A stretch of 14,018 bases of DNA from Oscillospiraceae bacterium (GTDB lineage Bacteria; Bacillota_A; Clostridia; Oscillospirales; Oscillospiraceae), in the NCBI GenBank assembly GCA_021771675.1, contig JAETOP010000097.1:1-14018 (forward strand). Direction: 5' to 3'. The notes beneath the pieces were generated by a model that saw only the letters and a program-made list of their open reading frames with translations, was not told the DNA's origin and made no database searches. A program made the translations under genes and the position numbers. This document shows positions 1-7,079 of this stretch, in pieces (positions within the stretch are counted from its first letter, which is position 1; every line of letters starts with the position of its first letter).

Positions 1-36
1 CGCTGCGAGCTGCTTTCCGGTGATGTGCTTATCCAT
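1..36 (-). CDS. 5' end of a leftward gene, cut by the window edge
   Basis: Only the first 12 codons are present, reading MDKHITGKQLAA from an ATG at 36-34. The start is well supported: a GGGGAGG-type ribosome binding site lies at 44-50, about 8 bases upstream, and a good promoter lies at 66-93. The product cannot be identified from 12 residues. The gene continues to the left of the window. Confidence 0.6.
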   Translation of the reverse strand, partial: MDKHITGKQLAA

Positions 37-65
37 AAAAATGCCTCCCCAAATCGTGTTACTTC

Positions 66-93
66 ATTTTACACAACTTGGAGTTTTCGGCAA
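66..93 (-). promoter_or_regulatory. sigma-A-type promoter of the gene cut by the left edge
   Basis: Reading leftward, TTGCCG (88-93) and TAAAAT (66-71) are separated by 16 bases. The -10 box lies about 16 bases before the ribosome binding site of the leftward gene starting at 36. Confidence 0.6.
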
Positions 94-147
94 GAATACA
101 TTCCGCGCAATGCATCATTTTCCCTCTTTGCTCTCCGAGCATCAGAA

Positions 148-179
148 GGGCCTCGTCATCTGACGGCGAGGCCCTTTTT
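148..179 (+). terminator. intrinsic terminator reading rightward
   Basis: GGGCCTCG and CGAGGCCC form the arms of a GC-rich hairpin, which may extend inward through GTCA/TGAC, followed by TTTTT on the + strand. No rightward gene precedes it in the window, so it may be left from a lost gene or may insulate the leftward gene at 1-36 from antisense reading. Confidence 0.65.
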
Positions 180-209
180 CCGTCTGACCGCATAACTGAC
201 TACAGACAG

Positions 210-237
210 AAAAAATCTGCCCCCGGTCTGGGGGCAG
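210..237 (-). terminator. intrinsic terminator reading leftward
   Basis: On the minus strand, CTGCCCCC and GGGGGCAG form an 8-bp stem around a 5-base loop, followed at once by ATTTTTT. It lies just after the integrase remnant at 263-386 and before the promoter of the leftward gene, so it would stop transcription coming from the scrap region. Confidence 0.7.
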
Positions 238-262
238 GGGATACGGCTGGTACTGTCGGTAG

Positions 263-386
263 TGCGGGATTGTTTTTTGCCGTCGGGCCACTTGGGCGAA
301 AATCTTCCCTCCCAGAGATGCTCATTGAGCTGTGTCACACAGCCTGTCCCTAATTTGCGGATCTTGTCTTTGATAGGTTCAAACAT
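263..386 (-). pseudogene. N-terminal fragment of a tyrosine integrase
   Basis: Translation from an ATG at 386 gives MFEPIKDKIRKLGTG, then a segment containing HLWEGRFSPKWPDGKKQSR. This looks like the start of the AP2-like arm-binding domain found at the N terminus of integrases from Clostridia conjugative elements, where a WEGRYSPKWPDGKK-type stretch is followed by an NVYAHTREECE-type stretch. Here the resemblance stops after KKQSR. The frame runs into unrelated sequence and the terminator at 210-237, so the core-binding and catalytic domains are missing. It abuts a second integrase remnant at about 385, in another frame. The family call is from memory of the motif and has not been tested by a search. 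Confidence 0.5.
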
Positions 387-609
387 GGCCGCTGCATTTT
401 CTCCTGTGTCAGCAAGTTCATATCTCTTTGAGGGCCTGTCCGGGAAACTTGCAGTCGGCAGCAGGGCTGACCCGGATGAGGCCGTCCGCCATAGCCCGAT
501 CCAGCGCCGCAAGGCATCGGGTGCGGTAGACCCGCACCATGCGGCCCTTTCAGCGGTCGTCACCTCACTTGTGCACTATACCGTCCCTGGATGGCCTGCG
601 CTTTGCCAT
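387..609 (-). pseudogene. decayed tyrosine integrase (nonsense codons, deletion, frameshift)
   Basis: An ATG at 609 starts MAKRRPSRDGIVHK, a typical beginning of Tn916/Tn1549-type integrases (MAKRRPSGDGMVRKRDDGRWEGRI-like). The next codons read stop, GDDR, stop, KGRMV. Both stops are TGA, in positions where the family has Arg (CGA) and Trp (TGG), so each is one transition away from sense. The frame then jumps to RTRCLAALDRAMADGLI, which belongs much later in the protein (end of the core-binding domain), implying loss of roughly 100 codons. After GQALKEI a TGA occurs, but the next frame continues with LLTQEKMQR, as expected at the start of the catalytic domain, so there is also a frameshift. 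The Arg-His-Arg-Tyr catalytic core is absent. It is a dead relic of an integrative element, with a weak GGAAG ribosome binding site still upstream. Confidence 0.65.
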
Positions 610-702
610 AGTCAGCCACTTCCGATTCTGATGTCGCTGTCATTGCCTCCCATGTACTCGGATATGAGCTGAGCACCTGGCCGGAAAACTCCGGATAAAA
701 TT

Positions 703-1236
703 TTACAGGACCGTGATACTGTCGATTTCCTGCTGAGACCAGGTGAACCTGGTAAAAGGATCATCCGCCCAGTTTCGTCGAGTATCTCCCTTCACTGTTT
801 TCGCAACGGGTGACGTGGGATTCGGGAGGCCCTGGAGACACTGGATGTTGCCAACACAAATCTGCTCCGGCTCCACAATTCGGAGACGTTGGAATGGCTC
901 GGCATGGCTCTGATTTTTGACAGCGGCAGTTCTCTGAGCTATGACAGAGCGGCGTTTCAGATCGGAATAGAACAGGATCTCATCTACAAACCATTCAAGA
1001 AGCATCACACGGAACGGCTCAAACTGGTGTCCTCTTTTGACTGGGTCAATGCTCCTGAGCGTGGACTTTACATCATCGGCCAGCAGCAATTTATCCAGTG
1101 CGTACTGCGTGTCCGGCAGCTCCCGTGCCATCTTCTCCACAATTTTATCCACCTGCTTTTTCACGTGCTTGGGAAGATAACCGCATTGTTTTTGCCCTTC
1201 ACGCTTTTGAGTTCGTAAGCCAACACCAGCATTCAT
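703..1236 (-). CDS. hypothetical protein, 177 residues, in mobile-element scrap
   Basis: I do not recognise this protein. The ORF opens with an ATG at 1236 preceded by a modest GGAAGCGGAG purine stretch, and a candidate promoter with a perfect TTGACA lies at 1333-1360. The first 100 residues look like a real soluble protein, rich in Lys, Glu, Asp and Leu, with likely helices (KKQVDKIVEKMARELP; EPFRVMLLEWFVDEILF). The last 70 residues look less like a normal domain and may be read-through of an eroded 3' end. No signal peptide, membrane segment or cysteine cluster is evident. It sits between integrase remnants and a DUF1653-like fragment, so it is probably cargo or a relic of the same element. 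The opposite strand also has a 109-residue open frame (889-1218), but it looks less protein-like. Confidence 0.4.
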   Translation of the reverse strand: MNAGVGLRTQKREGQKQCGYLPKHVKKQVDKIVEKMARELPDTQYALDKLLLADDVKSTLRSIDPVKRGHQFEPFRVMLLEWFVDEILFYSDLKRRSVIAQRTAAVKNQSHAEPFQRLRIVEPEQICVGNIQCLQGLPNPTSPVAKTVKGDTRRNWADDPFTRFTWSQQEIDSITVL

Positions 1237-1332
1237 TGCTCCGCTTCCGTGGTTGAGGCCGCGGGCCTGGACGTATTTGCAGATAGATAGTCCTTTTACA
1301 AACTATTTCTCAAAATAACTGGTATATTCGTG

Positions 1333-1360
1333 ATAAGAGCTGACGTTGGCCCTGTGTCAA
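1333..1360 (-). promoter_or_regulatory. candidate promoter for the 177-residue ORF
   Basis: Leftward, TTGACA (1355-1360) and TCTTAT (1333-1338) are 16 bases apart. The -35 is perfect and the -10 matches 4 of 6. It would give a leader of about 90 bases to the ATG at 1236. The -10 is weak, so this is tentative. Confidence 0.35.
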
Positions 1361-1375
1361 TCATCGCACCCATCT

Positions 1376-1633
1376 TCAGCGTGAGCATCCGCTTTCCGTA
1401 TCGGGCGGACGAAACCATCCACCTCTTAAATTGCTATTACTGACGCTGCGATTTGTATCTGAAGTCTGCTGTCTAAACTTCGGCTGGTGTACGCCATCCA
1501 CAAAAATGTAGCCGCAAAAGGAGCGTTTGCTCATGGTGTAATAGCTGCACTTATCCGAGTAGACATTCGGCATCCAGATTACAACGGCCTCCTCCGTGTC
1601 AGCGTCTCTTGCTATAGTAATAACACAAATCAC
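1376..1633 (-). pseudogene. DUF1653-like small protein, 5' end lost
   Basis: The open frame reads (KRYDGK)VICVITIARDADTEE, then AVVIW, YSDK, SKRSF and FVDGVHQPKFRQQ. This matches the layout of DUF1653 proteins: HFKGK-like start, V..IA.DSETEE.VVY, a Y.D block, a residue pair before F, and VDGV..PRF at the end. The first frame codon after a stop is only about 10 bases before the GTG at 1633, inside the last codons of the alpha-galactosidase. No ribosome binding site fits the GTG. The gene therefore seems to have lost its start where it was joined to the sugar locus. The last 25 residues (SDTNRS to CSR) do not fit the domain. The function of DUF1653 is not known to me. The family call is from memory and unverified. 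Confidence 0.45.
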
Positions 1634-1640
1634 TTTGCCG

Positions 1641-3818
1641 TCATACCGCTTTCAGATAGAGTTGAAGCGATTGGTAGTCGCCAGTGGGCATGGGCAGAGG
1701 CCACCCCGCCGCCATGAGCACATCGCCCCGCTGGATCTCTCCGCCGTTCACCTGGTAGAGTGCCTCGGGATCCAGTCCCTTTAGGCGCAGTACGCGGAAA
1801 GGATTGGCGGCCCGATTGGGACCATACACCAGGGACACCAGCGCCTCCCGGCAGTCAGGGGACACCTGCTCCCAGGCGGTGAAGGGATCAGAGAGCTCGG
1901 TTAGGCGATAGTAGTCCCCTCGTTGGAGCAGCTCGTAGTGCTCTTTGAAAAAGGCAGTCTGCTCCTGAATCAGCCGCTTTTCCGCCTCGGTGGCCGCGCT
2001 CAAATCCATCTCGTAGCCGAAGGTGCCGGACATGGCCACCACCCCCCGTGTCTCCAGAGGGACAGTACGCCCGGTCTGGGCGTTGGGCACGGCGGAGACG
2101 TGGGCCCCCATAGAGGACGCCGGGTAGCAGAAGGAGGTGCCGTACTGGATGCCCAGGCGGTCGATGGCGTCGGTGTTGTCGCTGCACCAGATCTGGGGGG
2201 TGTAGTACAGCATGCCCAGGTCAAACCGCCCGCCGCCGCCGGCGCAGCCCTCGATCAGCATATGGGGGTAGTCCCGCCGCATCCGCTCCAGAATGTCGTA
2301 CACACCCAGCACATACCGGTGGAACACCTCGCCCTGCCGCCCCGCCGGCAGAGCGGCGGAGTATACGTCGGTGAGGCTGCGGTTCATGTCCCACTTCACA
2401 TAGGAGACGTCGGCGCTGTCCAGCACGGCCTTGATGGCACGATAGACGTGGCTTCGGATCTCCTCCCGGGAGAAGTCCAGCACCAGCTGGCTCCTGCTTC
2501 TGGTGCGGGGCCGCCCCGGGATGCCCAGCGCCCAGTCCGGGTGGGCTCGGTAGAGCTCGCTGTCCTCGTTCACCATCTCCGGCTCGATCCAGAGGCCCAG
2601 GGACATCCCCAGCTCCTTCAGCCGGGCCGCCAGCGCGTTCAGCCCACCGGGGAGCTTGCGCTCATTCACAAACCAATCCCCCAGGCCGCTGGTGTCGCCG
2701 TCCCGTTTGCCAAACCAGCCGTCGTCCACGACGAACAGCTCAATGCCCAGGGGGGCGGCGGCCTGGGCGATGTCCATGAGCTTCTCCTGGGTAAAATGGG
2801 CCTCGGTGGCCTCCCAGTTGTTGATGAGCACCGGGGGGCGCCGTCCCTGAAGGGGATCGCGGATCAGGTTCTCCCGGACGGCCCGGTGGAGCTGGCGGCT
2901 CATCTGCCCGAACCCGTTGGGGGAGCACACCAGCGCCGCTTCCGGCGCGGTGAAGGACGCGCCCGGCTCCAGCGTCCAGCAGAAATGCCAGGGGTTGATC
3001 CCCAGGGTCAGTCGGTTGTGCTCCAGCCGGGTGCGCTCCGCCGCGGCCAGAAAGTTTCCGCTGTAGACCAGCGCCGCCCCATAGCAAAGACCGTGATCCT
3101 CCCCGGCGTCCCGGCGGCAGAGCACGACGAAGGGGTTGTGGTGGTGGCTGGACATCCCCCGGACGCTCTCCACGCTCTGGACGCCGGGGCGCAGGGGGGT
3201 GCGGCTGGGGCCGCGCTCCAGGGTATGGCAGCCGTCGAAGGTGATCCAGTCAAAGGCATCCCCTTGGAAATCCAGGCACAGGGAGGCACACCGGCGCAGC
3301 CCGACGGTTTCCGTCCCCCGGTTCACCACCCGGACGCAGCGTGTGATGAGGTCGTACCGCTCCAGCACCCCGTAGTACAGCTCCACCGACACTTGGGCGG
3401 CGGCGTCCTCCAGAAATACCACCAGCGTCTCCCACTCGTCCCCGCCCCAAAAGGCGGGCAGGCCCTCCAGGGCGTACTTGCCCGGCCGAAGTTCATGGCC
3501 CGCATAGCGCAAATCGGCCGCAAGACTGCCGTCCGGCCGCTCAAACTCAATGGAGGGCAGGCGGAAGTCCCCCACGCCGCAGGTGGAGTACTCCTGGGGC
3601 AGGGTGTCCAGGGAGTAGGTTCGATCCTCGCCCGTCTCGTTGGGGTTGGGGGAGAAGCCCCGGTCGGCGTATCGGATCAGGTAGGACAGATCGCCGCCGC
3701 TGATCCGGGGGCCGTAGTAGGTGTGGAGCAGGACATTGTATCTGTCCGCCTTCATCTGATAGGTGGTGTTCCGGGTGTGCAGGGTAAAGACCCGGCTGCC
3801 GCAGTCAAGTTCAATCAC
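1641..3818 (-). CDS. aga: GH36 alpha-galactosidase (raffinose/melibiose hydrolase)
   Basis: A 725-residue cytoplasmic enzyme expected to remove alpha-1,6-linked galactose from raffinose, stachyose or melibiose. The GH36 layout is complete: an N-terminal beta-sandwich (about 1-320), a TIM barrel carrying FVVDDGWFGKRD, the nucleophile Asp477 in YVKWDMNRS, the CAGGGGRFDLGM loop, the acid/base Asp547 in WCSDNTDAIDR, and a C-terminal beta domain. The Asp spacing equals that of the Geobacillus AgaA pair (478/548, from memory). I chose the GTG at 3818 because GGGGGG at 3826-3831 lies 7 bases upstream, a promoter lies at 3853-3881, and VFTLHTRNTTYQM is the usual family start. The frame stays open to 4010, but that would run through the upstream terminator into the permease gene. 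There is no signal peptide, so the substrate must be imported. The stop codon lies beside a DUF1653-like fragment, marking a join. Confidence 0.93.
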   Translation of the reverse strand: MIELDCGSRVFTLHTRNTTYQMKADRYNVLLHTYYGPRISGGDLSYLIRYADRGFSPNPNETGEDRTYSLDTLPQEYSTCGVGDFRLPSIEFERPDGSLAADLRYAGHELRPGKYALEGLPAFWGGDEWETLVVFLEDAAAQVSVELYYGVLERYDLITRCVRVVNRGTETVGLRRCASLCLDFQGDAFDWITFDGCHTLERGPSRTPLRPGVQSVESVRGMSSHHHNPFVVLCRRDAGEDHGLCYGAALVYSGNFLAAAERTRLEHNRLTLGINPWHFCWTLEPGASFTAPEAALVCSPNGFGQMSRQLHRAVRENLIRDPLQGRRPPVLINNWEATEAHFTQEKLMDIAQAAAPLGIELFVVDDGWFGKRDGDTSGLGDWFVNERKLPGGLNALAARLKELGMSLGLWIEPEMVNEDSELYRAHPDWALGIPGRPRTRSRSQLVLDFSREEIRSHVYRAIKAVLDSADVSYVKWDMNRSLTDVYSAALPAGRQGEVFHRYVLGVYDILERMRRDYPHMLIEGCAGGGGRFDLGMLYYTPQIWCSDNTDAIDRLGIQYGTSFCYPASSMGAHVSAVPNAQTGRTVPLETRGVVAMSGTFGYEMDLSAATEAEKRLIQEQTAFFKEHYELLQRGDYYRLTELSDPFTAWEQVSPDCREALVSLVYGPNRAANPFRVLRLKGLDPEALYQVNGGEIQRGDVLMAAGWPLPMPTGDYQSLQLYLKAV

Positions 3819-3852
3819 AGGGATACCCCCCAAAAATAGTGTAATTGCGTTT

Positions 3853-3881
3853 ATTTTACCGCGATTCCCGCCGTGAGGCAA
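3853..3881 (-). promoter_or_regulatory. promoter of the alpha-galactosidase gene
   Basis: Leftward, TTGCCT (3876-3881) and TAAAAT (3853-3858) are 17 bases apart. The start codon is 35 bases further on. With the terminator at 3911-3955 just upstream, it shows that the alpha-galactosidase has its own transcript. Confidence 0.7.
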
Positions 3882-3889
3882 GAGCGCAC

Positions 3890-3900
3890 TTCGCACAAAT
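3890..3900 (-). promoter_or_regulatory. candidate regulator box upstream of the alpha-galactosidase promoter
   Basis: ATTTGTGCGAA on the minus strand ends 8 bases upstream of the -35 element, a usual place for an AraC-type activator half-site. Related boxes occur at 7229-7240, 7358-7367 and 10407-10418, all near promoters of the same locus. The link to the AraC protein is inference. Confidence 0.35.
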
Positions 3901-3910
3901 CCGGCCTCAT

Positions 3911-3955
3911 AAAAAGGAACGGCCCCGGTATCTTGAAGTATGCCGGAGCCGTTCC
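3911..3955 (-). terminator. intrinsic terminator after the ABC permease genes
   Basis: On the minus strand, GGAACGGC-t-CCGG and CCGG-g-GCCGTTCC form a long stem followed by TTTTTA. It starts 20 bases after the stop of the second permease gene and before the alpha-galactosidase promoter, so it ends the transporter transcript. Confidence 0.8.
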
Positions 3956-3975
3956 CAAAAAATGCACGGGGCGGG

Positions 3976-4815
3976 TTATTTGCCGCCGGTGGAGGCGATG
4001 CCCTCCACAAACTGCTTCTGGAAGATGAGGTACAGCACTACCATGGGCAGCATGGCCAGCAGGGAGCCCGCCATGAGCACGGGGAAGTTGGTGGAGAACT
4101 GCCCCCGCAGGGTGGCAAGGCCGGAGGACAGGGTCATCATGTTCAGGTCGGAGTTGACCACCAGGGGCCACATCAGGTCGCTGTAGGCGAACACGGCGGT
4201 GAAGATCGTCAGGGCGGCCACCGAGGTGCCGGTGAGGGGGAACATCACCTTATAGAAGGTCTGCCACTGGTTGCAGCCGTCCAGGTAGGCCGCCTCGGCG
4301 ATCTCCTTGGGTATGCCCAGATAGGTCTGCCGCAGGAAGAACACGCCGAAGGCGCTGACGATGCCGGGGAACACCAGGGCGAAGATGGTGTTGGCCAGCC
4401 CCATCTTGGCCACCATCTGATACTGGGGGATGATGAAGATCTGGGAGGGCAGGGACATCTGCACCAGCACGATGCCGAACAGCAGCTTCTTGCCCCGGAA
4501 CTCCAGCATGGCGAAGGCGTAGCCCGCCATGGAGCTGAAGGCCACGGCGCAGATCACCCGGAACAGGATCATCAGGCCGGTGTTGAGGTACAGCTTGAGA
4601 AAGGGAAGGCTGGTGGTGGCCTCCACAAAGTTCTTCCACTGGAGCCCCTCCTGGGGAAAGATAACGGGAGGCACGGCGTTGCTCTCAGCCACCGTTTTCA
4701 CGCTGGTGAGGATCATCCAGACAAAGGGGAACACCATGATCAGGGACGAGATAATCAGAACCACGTAGACAAGGACGGTCATCCGTTTCCGGGTGTTGGC
4801 TGAGCTTTTTTTCAT
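3976..4815 (-). CDS. ABC sugar transporter permease, MalG/MsmG type
   Basis: A 279-residue inner-membrane permease of the carbohydrate uptake 1 family, forming the channel with the permease encoded just upstream. The N terminus (MKKSSANTRKRM) is basic and cytoplasmic, followed by about six hydrophobic segments beginning near residues 13-36. The cytoplasmic loop that docks the ATPase carries the EAA motif from Glu174, reading EAAYLDGCNQWQTF with Pro193 downstream. The ATG at 4815 has GGAGGG 6 bases upstream. Only 12 bases separate it from the preceding gene, so it is translated from the same mRNA as the binding protein and first permease. A terminator follows. Family members move maltose, raffinose, lactose and related sugars. 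The sugar here is inferred from the neighbouring alpha-galactosidase and sucrose-active enzyme. Confidence 0.93.
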   Translation of the reverse strand: MKKSSANTRKRMTVLVYVVLIISSLIMVFPFVWMILTSVKTVAESNAVPPVIFPQEGLQWKNFVEATTSLPFLKLYLNTGLMILFRVICAVAFSSMAGYAFAMLEFRGKKLLFGIVLVQMSLPSQIFIIPQYQMVAKMGLANTIFALVFPGIVSAFGVFFLRQTYLGIPKEIAEAAYLDGCNQWQTFYKVMFPLTGTSVAALTIFTAVFAYSDLMWPLVVNSDLNMMTLSSGLATLRGQFSTNFPVLMAGSLLAMLPMVVLYLIFQKQFVEGIASTGGK

Positions 4816-4827
4816 TGGAGTCCCTCC

Positions 4828-5721
4828 TTAAACGTCGTAATTGACCCACTTCTTCTGGCCGTAGAACTGGATGAGGGTGACCAGACCGATGAGCAGGACA
4901 GTCCACAGCACGATGGCGGAGCCGTAGCCCCGTTCCCCCGCCACGAAGGAGGAGCGGTAGAACAGGTACATCAGGCTCTGCACGCTGGTGACGGCGGGGT
5001 TCGTCTCCTCCACCATCATGTAGATCAGGTCGTACACCTTGACGGAGGACATGAGGCGCATGATCATCACCACAAACAGGGTGGGGGACACCATGGGCAG
5101 GGTGATGGTGAAGAACTGCCGGATCTTGCCCGCGCCGTCGATGCTGTTGGCCTCGTAAAGGGTCTTGGGGATGTTTTGCAGACCGGCCAGCAGCAGCACC
5201 GCGTCATAGCCGATGTTGCTCCAAATGGCCACGATGGCGCAGGAGATCATGACGAAGTTGGGGTCGGTGATCCAGCCGATGTGGGTGCCGAAGATCTGGT
5301 TCAGGATGCCGTACTCGCCGTTGAAGATGAAGCGCCACACCATGGTGACGGCGGCGGGGGCGCACACCAGCGGCAGGAAGAAGATGGTGCGGAAGCCGCC
5401 CTTAAACTTGATCTTGGCGTTGAGGAGAATGGCCACCAGCAGGGACAGGAACAGGCCCACGGGAACGGTGAGGATACAGAATAAAATGGTGTTCCAGGTG
5501 GCCTTCCAGAACTCGGCGTTTTGGAACATCCGGACGAAGTTGTCCAGGCCGATGAACTTGTAGTGGCCGAAGCCCAGGTGCTCACAGAAGCTGGTGTAGA
5601 TGGTCTGGACAAAGGGCCACAGGTTCAGAACGATCAGGCCGATGATGGTGGGGGCCACCATGATCCAGCCCCAGGTCTCCTCCCGCCGGGAGGCGAGAGA
5701 CCGCTTGCTTTTCTTGTTCAC
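4828..5721 (-). CDS. ABC sugar transporter permease, MalF/MsmF type
   Basis: A 297-residue inner-membrane permease, partner of the protein encoded at 3976-4815. It has a short basic cytoplasmic start, a first membrane segment near residues 18-42 (IMVAPTIIGLIVLNLWPF), and further segments to a C-terminal one near 268-286. The EAA loop starts at Glu190, reading EANSIDGAGKIRQFF, with LP at 208-209. The length is that of the short UgpA/MsmF type, without the long periplasmic loop of E. coli MalF, as usual in Firmicutes. The start is a GTG at 5721, chosen because GGAGGG lies 6 bases upstream at 5728-5733. The gap to the binding-protein gene is 14 bases, so the two are one operon. No ATPase gene is present in the window. 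Such systems often use a shared MsmK/MsmX-type ATPase encoded elsewhere. Confidence 0.93.
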   Translation of the reverse strand: MNKKSKRSLASRREETWGWIMVAPTIIGLIVLNLWPFVQTIYTSFCEHLGFGHYKFIGLDNFVRMFQNAEFWKATWNTILFCILTVPVGLFLSLLVAILLNAKIKFKGGFRTIFFLPLVCAPAAVTMVWRFIFNGEYGILNQIFGTHIGWITDPNFVMISCAIVAIWSNIGYDAVLLLAGLQNIPKTLYEANSIDGAGKIRQFFTITLPMVSPTLFVVMIMRLMSSVKVYDLIYMMVEETNPAVTSVQSLMYLFYRSSFVAGERGYGSAIVLWTVLLIGLVTLIQFYGQKKWVNYDV

Positions 5722-5735
5722 AAAAGGCCCTCCTC

Positions 5736-7022
5736 TCAGTCAGATACCACGTAGCTGTCCGCGATCCCCTGCATGACAGCCAGCTGGGCGTCGATATCCG
5801 CGCCGTTGTAGATTTTCACCATCTCGTCGGACACGGTGGATTTCCACTTGCGGCGGGTGGCGTTGTTGATGTACTGCACACAGGTGTCGAACTGGTCGTA
5901 GCACACCTGGGTGTCGATGAGGTAATCGAAGGTGGCAAACTGGGTGGTCCAGGAGTCCTCCAGACCCAGGTAGGCAGGGATGGCCGCGCCGGACTCGCCC
6001 TGGATGCGCTGACCCTCCTCGCTGCCGAAGAAGCGCAGCACATCTTTCACAAGCTCCAGGTTTTTGCCCGCGGCGGCGGTGGCGTAGCACAGGCCGTTGG
6101 AAATGGTGCCCGTCCCATCGCCGGCAGCAGGGCTGGGGCATTTGGGTAGGGGGGCGATGTCCCACTTGCCCACCATGTCGGGGTAGTTCTTCAGCTCGGA
6201 CAACAGGTTCCAGGAGCCCTCAAAGAACATGGCACCCATACCGGAGAAGAACGCGGTGCCTGGCGAGGTTTCGGCAAAGAAGGTCTGGTCGGGGCACCAG
6301 TCGTTTTTCTGGAGGTTCACATAGTACTTGATAGCCTCGGCGGTAGCGGGCTGGGTGTACCCGGCGTGGAGGTTAGTCTCCGGGTCCAGGATATAGCCGC
6401 CGTTCTGGTAGACGAAATTCCAGTAACCCAGCTGCTCGTCGTTGTAGGCCATATAGCCGTACTTGCCGGTGGCGTCATAGATCTTCTGGGAGGCGTCGGT
6501 CATGTCGTCCCAGGTCCAGTCCGCGGTGGGATAGGCCACGCCAGCGGCGTCAAACATCTCCTTATTGTAGACAAGGACAATGTTGTCCCGATCCTTGGGC
6601 ACGCCGTACATCCGGCCGTCAGAACCGGTGACATTGCCGATGGAGATGTCGGAATAGTGATCGGTCCAGAAATCGGGGTTCTCGTCGGCGTAGAGGTCGG
6701 TCACATCGGCCAGGATGCCGAAGTCGGCGTAGTACAGGATCTGGTCGGTATGCATCCAGAAGATGTCCGGCATGGTGTTGGACTCTCCGGCGGCCTCCAG
6801 CTTCGTCCAGTATTCGCTCCAGCTGGTCACCTGTACCTCAATCTCCACGTCGGGGTGCTGGGCGGTGTAAGCGTCGCACATGGCCTGCATCCCGTCCCGC
6901 TGGGCCACGTCCCAGATCTGGAAGGTCAGGTGGGTCTTGCCGTCCGACGGGCCACAGCCGGACAGGGCCAGCAGGAGCACCAGCGCCAGCACCGCCGCGG
7001 TGATACGGGGTATTTTCTTCAT
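5736..7022 (-). CDS. sugar-binding lipoprotein of the ABC transporter
   Basis: A 428-residue extracellular solute-binding protein (SBP_bac_1 type) that should capture the oligosaccharide and hand it to the two permeases. The N terminus is a lipoprotein signal: MKKIPR, a hydrophobic run, then LALSGC with the lipid-bearing Cys23. The mature protein has the family features: TFQIWD near the start, a middle YGVPKDRDNIVLVYNKEMFD stretch, WTWDDMTDASQKIYD, and WDIAPLPKCP in the second lobe. The ATG at 7022 is preferred over the open frame reaching 7148 because AGGAGAGGAGAG lies just upstream, the signal peptide starts there, and the promoter at 7080-7109 lies inside the longer frame. It is the first gene of a three-gene operon. 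A cre-like site lies in its leader, suggesting repression when better sugars are present. Raffinose as ligand is inferred from context. Confidence 0.94.
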   Translation of the reverse strand: MKKIPRITAAVLALVLLLALSGCGPSDGKTHLTFQIWDVAQRDGMQAMCDAYTAQHPDVEIEVQVTSWSEYWTKLEAAGESNTMPDIFWMHTDQILYYADFGILADVTDLYADENPDFWTDHYSDISIGNVTGSDGRMYGVPKDRDNIVLVYNKEMFDAAGVAYPTADWTWDDMTDASQKIYDATGKYGYMAYNDEQLGYWNFVYQNGGYILDPETNLHAGYTQPATAEAIKYYVNLQKNDWCPDQTFFAETSPGTAFFSGMGAMFFEGSWNLLSELKNYPDMVGKWDIAPLPKCPSPAAGDGTGTISNGLCYATAAAGKNLELVKDVLRFFGSEEGQRIQGESGAAIPAYLGLEDSWTTQFATFDYLIDTQVCYDQFDTCVQYINNATRRKWKSTVSDEMVKIYNGADIDAQLAVMQGIADSYVVSD

Positions 7023-7055
7023 AATGTCTCTCCTCTCCTGATGATGTTTTTTCGC

Positions 7056-7070
7056 CTGCAAACGTTGGCT
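7056..7070 (+). promoter_or_regulatory. cre-like site (CcpA) in the leader of the transporter operon
   Basis: The sequence cTGCAAACGTTGGCT fits the cre consensus WTGNAANCGNWNNCW at 14 of 15 positions; only the first W differs. It lies just downstream of the transporter -10 box, where a CcpA roadblock would stop transcription. Confidence 0.6.
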
Positions 7071-7079
7071 GGTAAACCA

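Noticed and set aside
156..563. A 135-codon minus-strand frame that at first suggests a winged-helix regulator (KRYELADTGE)
   Set aside because: The resemblance is to a short tail motif only. Other frames of the same DNA spell integrase segments that fit better, and the frame mixes several fragments.
1290..1400. A short minus-strand frame containing MGAMIDTGPTSALI, resembling an aspartic protease DTG motif
   Set aside because: Only about 27 codons from its ATG, with no second motif or domain. The TTGACA within it fits equally well as a promoter element; chance is likely.
1923..3839. A 638-codon open frame on the + strand antisense to the alpha-galactosidase gene
   Set aside because: It is rich in Gly, Ala, Val, His and Pro with no domain resemblance, as expected from reverse reading of a GC-rich gene. 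The minus strand has the full GH36 protein with catalytic residues.
3819..4010. A 64-residue N-terminal extension of the alpha-galactosidase
   Set aside because: It would overlap the end of the permease gene and run through a clear terminator and the aga promoter; the family start and a strong ribosome binding site are at 3818.
3940..4803. A 287-codon + strand frame antisense to the second permease gene, and a 248-codon one at 6366-7112
   Set aside because: Composition is dominated by His, Gly, Gln and Val, with no ribosome binding site. Both are shadows of the transporter genes.
7070..7079. The small palindrome TGGTAAACCA just downstream of the transporter promoter
   Set aside because: The arms are only 4 bases long and it overlaps the end of the better cre match; too weak to call an operator by itself.
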